A stretch of DNA of 64,000 nt, from the NCBI RefSeq assembly GCF_028583425.1, contig NC_072800.1, forward strand, positions 12,413,001 through 12,477,000. The letters are read 5' to 3'. A program made the translations under genes and the position numbers. Positions 58,301-64,000 of the stretch are shown one piece after another. This DNA is from Eublepharis macularius. Its lineage: Eukaryota > Chordata > Lepidosauria > Squamata > Eublepharidae. The notes beneath the pieces were generated by a model. It worked only from the letters and a program-made list of their open reading frames with translations, had not been told where the DNA came from and searched no databases. How positions within the stretch are numbered: the stretch's first letter is position 1; the number at the start of each line of letters is the position of its first letter.

Positions 58301-61300
58301 CTTTGCATGTGCATTCTGTATACCTACAGACAATTCATACTTTTTTCCCAGTGGTCCCCAAGATTTCCCAGTTTTTCCACTGGACAAATTGAAGAAGTTC
58401 TCCGGAAAAAAAAAACCCTCATCAATGTTTCCAGGTCTTCACATACCTAAGAGTAGCTGATGTGGTTCTCACTGTAGTTTTGAGGACACAAAAACACTGA
58501 GATGTCCATGAGGCATACACAGTTTGACATATGCTTTAAAGGGAAATTGAATCCAACGATGACGGGAAGGGGAGGGTGCAGAAGGTTTTAACACAAAATG
58601 GGGCTAACTGAAGTTTGAGAACTGTTGATCTAGTTGTACTCTACCATATGCTACGTCCCCAATGTGGTTCCTGCCGGCAGCATCTTTTTTGGCACCTGTC
58701 AAGTCTTTTTAGAAAGTTGGTGGAGCCAGGTGGGCCTTTTTGATGTTTATGCTTTAATGGAGGCTTTATACAAAGTAGTTTACCTGTGCAAATAGTAGTG
58801 ATATTCTAAAAAATACAGTGAATTTGAGTCTGACTAAGCACAATTGGAACGCACAGCTAAAATGCTTAATGTATCTAACTGGAACGTCTACTGAAGTTAT
58901 CAGATCTTCCCACACATTCCACAAAATGAAGATAGATGCTGCCAAATGAGGGTTTCTTATCCAGCTCAATACGTATACTTTTCATTTTAAAAGGCATCCT
59001 GTGAAACAGAGCTAGCTTCTGCCTAAAATGCTGAAGAACTACTGAGTTTTGCATAACTTCATTCTCTGACATTCTGTGGTTGGCTCCGCCTCCTTGTATC
59101 AGAATTCCAAAGTTTCCCACAGGCTGAAAAGGGTTGGGGACCCCTTCAATAGATCGAGGCAGATATCTCCAAGTTTCCATTTAGCTCAGACAAACTTTCT
59201 TTTATTAGTAATCATTTGCCACTACTTATGGAAGAGAGAGCATGTAATCACATGGCCTGCAGTTGATAAACGCAATTTAGAGCAACTTAACTAGACACCC
59301 TTTGAAGAAACTACCATCTTTAATATTTTTGTTCCCTATTGTATTAAAACTGTACTCCCCTAATATGAGTAAAAACCCAAGTATATGCTTTATCTTCAGC
59401 CAACTGCCTCAACTGATATTGGGCCCTATCAATCAACTAAATCTTTGCAATCAACTAAATCTTAGTTTTTTAAAAGCATGATAAAACAGAAAAGCACTAA
59501 ATAAAATCCTCCAGTTCTTAAACGCATCAGGGTTCCACATATTCTCCAACAAAGCATCTTTATAAAGCCTGCGAGGGCAGGCAAAATGGCATTTTGTCAT
59601 TAAGCATCAAACACGGTGCAGGACATCAATAATTCTTTTTAATTTGCTGGGCATCAAAGCCCGGCAGAAGCTGCTGGGACCCTCAGTGTGCAGAGCCCCG
59701 CATCAAAGCAAAAGCAGCTTTGCCAGGCTGACCACTCTGAATGCAGCTGGGAGGGGTGTGAAAGCGGCTCCTTCTGCTCCCTACAGAGCTTGCAGTTTCA
59801 CACAGGAGGATGCGATTTGCATTGCAAACTACGTCTCTCCCTAAATTAACACTGCTAAAAGCCAATTATAAATTACACACACACAAACACACACACACAG
59901 AGAATAAAGAGCCTCATCACTAAAAGAATATACCATTAGGGAGAAAGGTTAAAGGGGGCCAAAGAATCCTGGGTTCAGAGCCCTTGAGCAAGTGACAGAA
60001 TGCCACAGGTAACGCAAGCTTGATTTTACCCATTGATTCAACTGCTCTTCCTATTGTCCAGTAAGCTGCCACACGGTTGCATCGACCATACTTAATTTTG
60101 AAGAACCTGACATTCCTGAACCACTCCTGACATTTAATCAGAACTGCATCACTTAATTGTTCTCCACAACCCTTAAATGGTAGTCATTCCTGTATTGTAG
60201 GGAGGGGCTCTCAGATGCTTCGCTAATGACTTAGGGACCATAGACTTCACTACTATGTTGCCTTACATGCTATTTGTTGTTTTAAATATGTGCTCCTATG
60301 AGCTACCTGGGCTTCATGTTGTCTAATGTCAGCACTAGAATTGCTTATGCCCTGTTTCAGCATTTCTTCAACTCTATGTTGGATTCTTGCTAATGTAAAC
60401 TTGTAAACTTGTGTTTATTTTTCCTATGGCATTGATAATGGAAATGTCCTTGATATTAACTCGACTAATCTCACACTATGTACTCCACCTTGAGTCTCAG
60501 TGAGAAAGGCGAACTATAAATGACATAAATAAAATAAATAAAATATGGAAGACATTCATTTATACGGTAGAAACGGAAGTGGTACACTTGGGGGTAGGGG
60601 ACACTGCTGGGGTGGGACTAACCCAGCCCCTGGTGACTGTGGTGTCTGGGGGAGGCTTCTCCTACTTTCAACTGAATTAAAGATTCCCAGACATGTTCTG
60701 CTTACCACAGCACACACAAGTGAACTGAGCTAGCCTCGACATGCACTACCTCTTCTGAGCAGCTCTGTGCTAGGCTTTCTTGGTCATGCCTGAGTGCATC
60801 ATAACCTAAAGAAATCTAGAGCAACAATGCTTATTTTCAACTATAGGAGTCTTGAAGACTGCTATCAAGAAGGCATTCATAGCCCAAAGTTATCCATTTT
60901 CATAGGTACACTCGGATCTGCTGAGCCATTGAGGAAATGGGAAGCGGATGACCCAGAAGACCGGGAGACAGATGAGCAGTCTCTTTAACTTTAGCAGCTG
61001 CTGACTTTGGCACAGCTACACTGTTAATACCATAAAAGAGGAGCAAGGAAATTGCCACACAGCCACTTTAGAACTTTCCTCCTAACAGGAAACTGCCAGA
61101 TCAGATCAGACATGTAAGTTTGGAGGGGTACATTCGTTTTGTAAAGTGAACCGTTAGCCTACTGAGCCTTATCCTTCTCTATTTCTGGCCACATAAGCAA
61201 ATGTAAGGAAGGTGCACGTTACATTTGCTTCATTATATTGTGAAAGCATTTTAGAAGAGGGGGCTTCCTTATGAAAAATTACCAGTTTGTTACACTAAAG

Positions 61301-62578
61301 ACAATGGCGTGATAGAAGAGCACCTGGGTCTGGAACTACTGCTGCCCTTTTCTAGAACAAATTATCTACAGGACTAAGAAAGCCAGCAACACTTCTTTAC
61401 GTAACTTCTGTGTATTTCTACAACAGTAAGAAGAACCCATGCTTCAGCAAAGCACACTGGTATCTTCCTGCACTGCGAGTAGCTCTTCTCACTACCTATC
61501 TGGGCAAATCATTCGTTTATAAGCATTGAAAGTGATTGAATGATCCATTTGCACCTGGTGCAGAGAGGTAGCAGAGCCACCCAACCCCAAAGAAGCAATA
61601 CATCATTCAGAGATGCAAAAAGCAGCTTCATCCATGACTGGGTATTTGGGGCTTACAGGAATCTTTGGTTGATTGCATCTGAAACAGAAATAGTTCTCTT
61701 GCAGCACACAGTTTGGCAGCTAGTGGTCTATACCAAAGCAATTTTGACACGTGTCCCTGAACAGAGGTCCAGGGTGGGGAGACAGGAGTCCTCTCTTCTA
61801 CTCCCTCTATTAACTTCAGGTTGTAAAAGTATACAGAGATCAGCTCCCCACTGCATTTGACTCCCTCCATATTTTTCTATGTCCAGGAGGATGACATGCA
61901 ACTCACTCACAGCCAGCCTCCGCAGACCAACGCACAAACAAAAACAAACATGACAACTGAAGAGATTCCTCCTTTATATCAGTAAAATAATTGTTCTTCC
62001 AATATATAAGTAGTGCATTTCACTCTCCTTAGAATGCTACGCTAACACTGCAAAGCTTGCATTTGCTCAAAGTTTGCTTTAGAAACCGGAATATGCTTAA
62101 TTAACTATTTAAAATTGTAAATTATAGCGGAACTGAAGTATTACTTACAGTGCTGATCACAATCTACTCTGGCAAACACAACCTGTTTCTTATTTGGAAA
62201 TTCTTCCTTAATGACATTGGAAGCTTCCTCAAAGATCGGGTGCAGCATTTGACTAAAGCGACACCTGTTGGAAGAAGAGACACCTTGTAAGATGAAAGAG
62301 ATTCAAATAAATGTTGGAATAACGAGGGAGCAAGCTGAAAAACTGCCCATAATCTAGTTTAAGTACAAAAACAATATACCTGGGAGTTGTGCAATATCTG
62401 AACAAGATACTGGATTTGCATAAATGTTATTTATTCAAGGTTATTTATTGAATTCTAAGGCAATCTGAATCCTGTTCTGACAGTTCAACAAGGAGTTCTA
62501 TTTCAGTAACAATGAATGATGAATGTAGAAACACTTACCAATCAGCATAAAAATTCACTAAAGCAACATCTGCATTGT
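31204..62578 (-). CDS. ERP44: ERP44, exons 3-12 (endoplasmic reticulum protein 44), 5' end outside the window
   Basis: ERP44 is a soluble thioredoxin-family (PDI-like) chaperone that cycles between ER and cis-Golgi. It captures clients such as ERO1, IgM subunits and adiponectin through one reactive cysteine and returns them by the KDEL receptor. Ten exons (1,091 coding bases) were placed by protein similarity and joined at consensus GT/AG sites with consistent phases: 62539-62578, 62149-62264, 46372-46556, 45827-45942, 45309-45366, 44627-44743, 37855-37966, 35884-36025, 33547-33649 and 31204-31305. Domain order is the a domain with the C-R-F-S active motif, then b and b', then the histidine-containing C-tail and KDEL. 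No frameshift or stop was found. Missing are the signal peptide and the first residues of the a domain (about 45 residues by comparison with mammals). It is convergent with STX17, as in mammals. Confidence 0.96.
31540..31600 (+). mobile_element. L2-like LINE 3' tail
   Basis: 'gtgagtcccttcaggaagaa' followed by 'ggggggcatataaatgctga' is the usual terminus of this group. The body upstream is short and decayed. Confidence 0.5.
31695..32094 (-). mobile_element. hAT-type MITE, copy 6 (long form, inverted)
   Basis: CAGGGCTTTTTTTTTCTGGG to GCTGAAAAAAAGCCCTG. Flanks gtcatggc (31687-31694 and 32095-32102) are a perfect duplication. The extra module includes 'gcgcaatgacatcactttgg' and 'taccacatgcgcacgcacaa'. 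Confidence 0.92.
32500..32625 (-). mobile_element. MIR/CORE-like SINE fragment
   Basis: 'cacaacaaccctattggata' and 'ggcttaaggtcacccagtga' correspond to the conserved core of MIR-type SINEs. It is old and diverged. Orientation is tentative. Confidence 0.5.
32820..32960 (+). mobile_element. Sauria-type SINE, diverged
   Basis: 'agatgcagaatcaattcctg', 'gcatctccag', 'aaggtctttcctggacagcc' and 'cagtcacagatgaaatacta' follow the SINE order from the B box into the body. Confidence 0.6.
33084..33424. mobile_element. Foldback element of the AGCTAAACYACAC family, second copy
   Basis: 'aaagctaaaccacacaagat' is mirrored by 'catctcgtgtggtttagct'. Internal 'cacctctctctacagagctg' and 'gagggtttgttaataactga' match the copy at 5049-5329. 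The left arm contains an internal partial duplication (caatttcacctctccacaga). Confidence 0.8.
33547..33649 (-). CDS. ERP44: ERP44 exon 11
   Basis: 103 bp, read as V-P-G-K-L-K-Q-F-V-L-D-L-H-S-G-K-L-H-R-E-, then F-H-H-G-P-D-P-T-D-V-A-P-G-Q. It begins with the last base of a split codon and ends in phase 0 at GTAAGA. The H-R-E-F-H-H cluster belongs to the histidines implicated in zinc-dependent client binding. Confidence 0.97.
33650..35883 (-). other. ERP44: ERP44 intron 10, mostly repeat-free
   Basis: 2.2 kb with no named repeat recognised. The part at about 34060-34400 is GC-balanced, repeat-free and dense in short motifs, and could be conserved regulatory DNA. Confidence 0.5.
35884..36025 (-). 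CDS. ERP44: ERP44 exon 10
   Basis: 142 bp, S-I-N-F-L-H-A-D-C-D-K-F-R-H-P-L-L-H-I-Q, then K-T-P-A-D-C-P-V-I-A-I-D-S-F-R-H-M-Y-V-F. This is part of the b' thioredoxin-like domain with the conserved H-A-D-C-D and cis-proline-type T-P-A-D-C-P region. Ends at GTGAGT after a two-base partial codon. Confidence 0.97.
36026..37854 (-). other. ERP44: ERP44 intron 9
   Basis: 1.8 kb. An L2-like fragment occupies about 36590-37240. The remainder is anonymous. Confidence 0.7.
36590..37240 (-). mobile_element. L2-like LINE fragment
   Basis: 'gtggtccttcaagtatctga' and 'ccactttgaatcagacctgg' run in the same order as the L2-like copy at 19920-20060. It is decayed and has no intact frame. Confidence 0.55.
37855..37966 (-). 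CDS. ERP44: ERP44 exon 9
   Basis: 112 bp, starts E-L-T-E-E-G-L-P-F-L-I-L-F-H-M-K, and ends ...V-A-R-Q-L-I-S-E-K plus one base before GTAGGT. This is the start of the b' domain. Phase 0 in, phase 1 out. Confidence 0.97.
38075..38270 (+). mobile_element. tRNA-related SINE, diverged copy of the 7612 type
   Basis: 'gccagtgtagtggctagaat', 'cccaggttcaattctccact', 'cccgggtgaccttgggccag' and 'attatgaggataaaatggag' keep the head-body-tail order. Confidence 0.7.
38789..39046 (-). mobile_element. hAT-type MITE, copy 7 (short form, inverted)
   Basis: The left end reads CTGGGCTTTTTTTCTGGG (one change from CAGGG). The right end is CCTGAAAAAAAGCCCTG. Flanks gatgtagt (38781-38788 and 39047-39054) are a perfect duplication. 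Confidence 0.92.
39792..40098 (-). mobile_element. hAT-type MITE, copy 8 (long form, inverted)
   Basis: Flanks gatacaaa (39784-39791 and 40099-40106) are a perfect duplication. The internal palindrome is shortened on one side and 'gtggaactcagtggtggaac' is a small internal repeat. Confidence 0.92.
40125..40235. repeat. Partial repeat resembling one arm of the 12-bp-duplication palindrome family
   Basis: 'caagtccagtagcaccttag' followed by 'tttcatgagctaaagctgac' is like one arm only. The other arm is absent. Confidence 0.4.
41732..42125 (+). mobile_element. hAT-type MITE, copy 9 (long form)
   Basis: Flanks gttctcag (41724-41731 and 42126-42133) are a perfect duplication. It has the full extra module, including 'gtgacgtcattgtgcggtcc' and 'aggggcaccacctcccacca'. 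It is the best guide to the long form together with copy 6. Confidence 0.93.
42372..42555 (+). mobile_element. Sauria-type SINE
   Basis: 'cctagctcagtggtaaagca' (A box), 'aaggttcaatccc' (B box), and then the body 'ctgaaaggatcttggataag' and 'acagccaatggtctgaggca'. Confidence 0.8.
43188..43443 (-). mobile_element. hAT-type MITE, copy 10 (short form, inverted)
   Basis: CAGGGCTTATTTTTCTGGG to GCTGAAAAAAAGCCCTG. Flanks gcctgcag (43180-43187) and gccttcag (43444-43451) differ at one base. Confidence 0.9.
44627..44743 (-). CDS. ERP44: ERP44 exon 8
   Basis: 117 bp, 39 codons in phase 0 on both sides: E-N-A-P-D-M-V-Y-L-G-S-L-T-N-F-D, ..., C-V-P-L-V-R-E-I-T-F-E-N-G-E. This is the linker into the b-b' region, with the conserved cysteine in D-K-C-V-P. 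Acceptor AAACAG, donor GTAAGG. Confidence 0.97.
45309..45366 (-). CDS. ERP44: ERP44 exon 7
   Basis: 58 bp, S-V-S-K-P-E-R-F-S-G-D-N-I-I-Y-K-P-P-G, a b-domain segment. It takes two bases of a glycine codon from exon 6 and ends in phase 0 at GTGAGT. Confidence 0.96.
45827..45942 (-). CDS. ERP44: ERP44 exon 6
   Basis: 116 bp, R-S-K-R-H-I-V-G-Y-F-E-Q-K-E-S-D-N-Y-R, ..., I-L-H-D-D-C-V-F-L-A-A-F plus two bases. This is the first part of the b domain. Acceptor TTTTACAG, donor GTAAGA. Confidence 0.97.
46372..46556 (-). CDS. ERP44: ERP44 exon 5
   Basis: 185 bp, D-I-A-Q-R-Y-R-I-S-K-Y-P-T-L-K-L-F-R-N-G, then M-M-M-K-R-E-Y-R-G-Q-R-S, to ...E-I-N-S-H-D. It contains the a-domain Y-P-T-L cis-proline loop. 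Donor GTAAGG, followed at once by long G-runs (plus-strand C-runs 46348-46360). Confidence 0.97.
47623..47885. mobile_element. Palindromic foldback element, copy 2 (12-bp target duplication)
   Basis: The arms 'tccagtagcacctttaagac', 'ttattgtagcataagctttc' and 'gagaatcaagttctcttcat' mirror almost perfectly around about 47733. The right end adds 'ctacagactaacacggctaa' and 'ctcctctggatct'. Flanks aggaactttaaa (47611-47622 and 47886-47897) are identical over 12 bases. Confidence 0.88.
48268..48665 (+). repeat. Tandem duplication (about 195 bp x2) across the left edge of a hAT element
   Basis: The unit contains 'ctgaaactgatgttgcatgt', 'ccgttgcacctatgcatctc', the target copy tttatagt and the first ~115 bp of the element. 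It starts at about 48268 and again at about 48461; a 6-bp insertion shifts the later alignment. CTGAAAC also occurs at the far junction (about 48660), so the breakpoints share a 7-bp microhomology. Confidence 0.8.
48346..49228 (+). mobile_element. Long, diverged relative of the hAT MITE family
   Basis: Starts CAGGGCTTTTTTTCAGCCGG and ends CAGGAAAAAAACACTG. Flanks tttatagt (48338-48345 and 49229-49236) are a perfect 8-bp duplication. The interior has a ~118-bp tandem pair beginning 'aaagagcccctttc' (48683 and 48801). Its right part, 'ccgtcattgcatggtcctgg' and 'aggggcgccacctcctgctg', is homologous to the long-form MITE module. The 180-codon frame inside it is chance. Confidence 0.85.
49237..50480 (-). 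mobile_element. L2-like LINE, 3' part with reverse-transcriptase end
   Basis: The minus frame 50001-50234 reads L-N-H-E-K-M-E-V-M-L-V-G-K-P-E, then D-G-F-Q-L-T-L-A-D-S-I-K-S-L-G-I-I-L-D-A. This is the segment after the catalytic motif in L2-type ORF2. The 3' terminus begins near 49240. Confidence 0.82.
52062..52085 (+). repeat. (GGGGT)n tract
   Basis: Four GGGGT-like units (gatggggtggggtggggtgg), which could form a G-quadruplex on the plus strand. Confidence 0.7.
52163..52320. mobile_element. Palindromic foldback element, copy 3 (12-bp target duplication, one mismatch)
   Basis: One arm (gtccagtagcacctttaaga, gtaagctttcgagaaccaca) is complete. The other is mostly deleted, leaving 'atgcatctgactctttacta' and the 'agactaactcggctaactcc' end. 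Flanks tatcttggattg (52151-52162) and tattttggattg (52321-52332). Confidence 0.8.
53020..54095 (+). mobile_element. CR1 LINE, 3' half
   Basis: The + strand reads F-I-N-D-L-E-L-G-V-S, then F-A-Y-D-T-K-L-F (catalytic F-A-D-D altered to F-A-Y-D). Next come [28 protein letters not shown] and K-V-Q-K-R-A-T-R-M-I-K-G. Broken frames after 53583. It ends in the CR1-type 'tgttatgttcttatgaatt' (about 54080-54095). Confidence 0.9.
55921..56467. mobile_element. Palindromic foldback element, copy 4 (fullest copy, 12-bp target duplication, one mismatch)
   Basis: The arms extend well beyond the other copies: 'gcatggagggtatgaagaag' and 'agagggtgcagggagtg' are mirrored by 'cactccctgcaccctctccc' and 'ttcataccctccatgc'. 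The centre has a smaller inverted pair around 'ccagaagtaactgcc'. Flanks tgacctgtagtt (55909-55920) and tgacctgaagtt (56468-56479). Confidence 0.85.
56918..57032. mobile_element. Short MITE-like inverted repeat
   Basis: 'tttatgacatcagcagcctt' and 'tacaccaatcccta' are mirrored by 'tagggattggtgtaagggct' and 'ggtgatgtcataaa' (34-bp arms, loop about 47 bp). Confidence 0.75.
57311..57530 (-). mobile_element. L2-like LINE 3' end
   Basis: 'ctgtatttatagtcagcctt', 'tctcatggctattcagggga' and 'aacaatgcagaaaatggtat' follow the same order as the 49237-49400 copy. Confidence 0.6.
57660..58297. mobile_element. AT-rich hAT-type element with CAGGGTGGAT ends
   Basis: Starts CAGGGTGGATAAAAATC and ends GATTTAAATTAAATCCACCCTG-like text. 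Flanks gccctttg (57652-57659) and gtcctttg (58298-58305) form an 8-bp duplication with one mismatch. Non-coding. Confidence 0.85.
58653..59145 (+). mobile_element. Worn hAT-type element related to 4857-5467
   Basis: Left 'cgtccccaatgtggttcctg', 'gtctttttagaaagttggtg' and right 'agtttcccacaggctgaaaa' with 'gggttggggacccc' parallel the ends of the 4857 element. Target duplication not recovered. Confidence 0.6.
59560..59875. promoter_or_regulatory. Candidate intronic regulatory element
   Basis: A repeat-free block in ERP44 intron 4. It has two CATCAAAG words (59652-59659 and 59701-59708) that fit TCF/LEF sites, an exact octamer ATTTGCAT (59815-59822) followed by TTGCAAAC, and GC-balanced composition between AT-rich flanks. 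Inference only. Confidence 0.3.
59873..59900 (+). repeat. (AC)n microsatellite
   Basis: Interrupted CA repeat. Confidence 0.8.
60190..60545 (+). mobile_element. L2-like LINE 3' end with (ATAAA)n tail
   Basis: Matches the untranslated end at 12060-12400 plus 12737-12790 in order ('cagcatttcttcaactctat', 'ggaaatgtccttgatattaa', 'agtctcagtgagaaaggcga'). This confirms that the hAT at 12404 interrupted that copy. Confidence 0.75.
60546..62148. other. ERP44: Anonymous intronic sequence
   Basis: No gene or named repeat was recognised. Confidence 0.35.
62149..62264 (-). CDS. ERP44: ERP44 exon 4 (active-site exon)
   Basis: 116 bp, C-R-F-S-Q-M-L-H-P-I-F-E-E-A-S-N-V-I-K-E, then to ...V-F-A-R-V-D-C-D-Q-H. 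It starts one base before the reactive cysteine codon: the preceding tryptophan codon is split by the intron. C-R-F-S is the ERP44 form of the thioredoxin active site, with serine in place of the second cysteine. Donor GTAAGT. Confidence 0.97.
62539..62578 (-). CDS. ERP44: ERP44 exon 3 (40 bp)
   Basis: Reads (N)-N-A-D-V-A-L-V-N-F-Y-A-D-(W), the first strand and helix approach of the a-type thioredoxin domain. Acceptor TTTTAG, donor GTAAGT. Two-base partial codons at both ends fit a split Asn and a split Trp. No further exon was found between 62579 and 64000. Confidence 0.95.
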
Positions 62579-63032
62579 CTAAAAGGGAAAAAAAAGAAAA
62601 TTTTGTTTAAAAATGGTTACGAGAGCACATAGGCAAGACCGAATCATGCTAGAAGATCAATGGACAAAGAGACAGTATCTTGATGTTACAGCTACTACAA
62701 TAGTGGGAAAAAACTGGACATTTCTGAATTCACACAATCTTGAGAAATGAACAGGGAGGAATGTTAGCCTATGAATTCAGGCCTTATAACTAGAAAGTCT
62801 ATCTCGCTATAAAAATTACTTCCCTTTAGCGTGAGAAGGATGCTACCAGTCCTGTTTTTCTGGATTGTGTAGATCTTTGCCAACAAGGCTGTCCAAGCTT
62901 CCGCTTGCCCTTAATGACCTGGTTTCTTTCATCTCAAAATGTTGCATCACTTAGTAGTCGTTGGCTTTTCAGGTTCTTTCATTTGCCACCATTTGGCACG
63001 CCTGCATTCCCCCCGCCCCACCGTTCCTTGCT

Positions 63033-63362
63033 GAGAGCCAAGCTACAAGCGACATTGCCCACAGGTCCATCCTGTGGTTGCCATCACCATTTTAGAAGCA
63101 TTTGTTATTTTGTTTCCATTGCTGAGAGGCCCTGATCCAAAGCACGCATGTGGTAGCCCCAGGAGCTCTTGTTCTCCCACATCATTTCAGGTGCCAAAAC
63201 AGCAACCAGGAGAAAACAAGCGCCCCTGGGGCTGCTGCAGTATGCACATACTCCGGATTGGGGCCTCCCAGCAATATTTTAGAAACTACAAAACATCTAA
63301 AATGGTGATGGTGGGCACAGGATAGCCCTGTGAATGCTGTCACTTGTAGTGTGGCTCTGAGT
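63033..63362. mobile_element. Palindromic element with AGCCAAGCTACAAG ends
   Basis: 'gagagccaagctacaagcga' is mirrored by 'tgtcacttgtagtgtggctc', and inside 'caccattttagaagcatttg' is mirrored by 'aacatctaaaatggtgatgg'. Non-coding. Confidence 0.75.
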
Positions 63363-63541
63363 ATGCGCTGCATGACTGAAAGCTTCTTGGTCTACGAAGC
63401 CTCTAAAGAAACTCCAACTTACTGTGACCTTCCGATGCAGGTGCTTGGGCAATGCATGGCACACAGCAAACTGTCACCCCACTGAGGCACACTGCTCCAT
63501 GATCATTTCTCCAACTGGTTCAGGCACAGCACTCCCTCAGG

Positions 63542-63869
63542 CAGGGCTTTTTTTCAGCTGGAACGCGGTGGAACGGAGTTCCGGCACCTCTTGAAAATGG
63601 TCATATGGCTGGTGGCCCCGCCCCCTGATCTCCAGACAGAGGGAGTTTAGATTGCCCTACGCACCGGAGCGGTGCAGAGGGCAATCTAAACTCCCCTCTG
63701 TCTGGAGATCAGGGGCCGAGGCCACCAGCCATGTGACCATTTTTGCCTAGGGTGATTTAAACTTTAAAAAACTCCCCCCTTGTTCCAGCTGACCCAACGT
63801 GACGTCATTGTGCGGTCCTGAGTTCCACCACTGAGTTCTACCACCTCTTTTCCCAGAAAAAAAGCCCTG
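63542..63869 (+). mobile_element. hAT-type MITE, copy 11 (long form)
   Basis: CAGGGCTTTTTTTCAGCTGG to AGAAAAAAAGCCCTG. Flanks ccctcagg (63534-63541 and 63870-63877) are a perfect duplication. Confidence 0.93.
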
Positions 63870-64000
63870 CCCTCAGGTATGTGCCTAAGAGTGGGGCTTC
63901 TGCCAGCACTCTCTCCTGAATGACTGCGTCCCAGGAGTCATGCAGGAAGCTCAAGCATGCAACAATTGTGGAACTTGCCCCACTCATTTATCCTGATGTA

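Larger units (their letters stand above)
46557..62148 (-). other. ERP44: ERP44 intron 4 (15.6 kb)
   Basis: It contains the palindromic elements at 47623, 52163 and 55921, a long hAT relative (48346-49228), an L2-like element (49237-50480), a DIRS-like fragment (51400-53010), a CR1 (53020-54095), a MITE (56918-57032), an L2-like tail (57311-57530), a hAT element (57660-58297), a worn hAT relative (58653-59145) and an L2-like tail (60190-60545). Stretches 46560-47600, 50490-51400, 54100-55900 and 60550-62140 hold no gene or named repeat. Confidence 0.8.
62579..64000 (-). other. ERP44: ERP44 intron 2 (partial)
   Basis: Holds a palindromic repeat (63033-63362) and MITE copy 11 (63542-63869). No upstream exon is visible. 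Confidence 0.7.

Noticed and set aside
3570..63869. CRISPR-like spacing of the repeated MITE
   Set aside because: The copies are dispersed, in both orientations, each with its own 8-bp target duplication. They are transposons.
62579..64000. ERP44 exons 1-2
   Set aside because: No minus-strand segment matching the signal peptide or the start of the a domain was found, so these exons must lie beyond the window.

Overview
The window looks like nuclear DNA of a squamate reptile. A gecko is my best guess, but that rests only on repeat types I recognise: tRNA-derived Sauria-type SINEs, 5S-rRNA-derived SINEs, CR1 and L2-like LINEs, a DIRS-like retrotransposon and very abundant hAT-type non-autonomous elements. 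Two spliced vertebrate genes are visible, tail to tail, in the STX17-ERP44 order known from mammals. Nothing bacterial or phage-like is present, and no CRISPR array.

Left part (1-31,094): the last two coding segments of syntaxin 17 (STX17, + strand) lie at 4355-4436 and 13397-13630, about 9 kb apart. The protein similarity is clear (end of the Qa-SNARE helix, then the glycine-rich double membrane hairpin). However, the first segment carries one extra base, and neither facing intron end has a normal GT or AG, so this STX17 tail may be broken here. The rest of this part is repeats and anonymous sequence.

Right part (31,095-64,000): ERP44, an ER/Golgi thioredoxin-family chaperone, runs on the - strand. 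Ten coding exons (numbered 3-12, assuming the 12-exon mammalian layout) are intact, with standard GT/AG sites and matching phases. They run from a 40-bp exon at 62539-62578 to the stop codon at 31204-31206. Exons 1-2 (signal peptide and start) lie beyond base 64,000. The protein ends in KDEL. The largest intron (46557-62148) is 15.6 kb and holds LINE, DIRS, hAT and palindromic insertions.

Mobile DNA dominates. One hAT-type family (ends CAGGGCTTTTTT and AAAAAGCCCTG, with a GC-rich internal palindrome) has eleven copies, almost all with perfect 8-bp target duplications. Two neighbouring copies (5979-6885) appear to have moved together as a composite unit. Two longer relatives occur, one carrying an internal ~130-bp tandem array and one with a tandem duplication across its left boundary. 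A second palindromic family has four copies, each with a 12-bp target duplication. Introns and the intergenic region also hold a few repeat-free stretches that could be regulatory.
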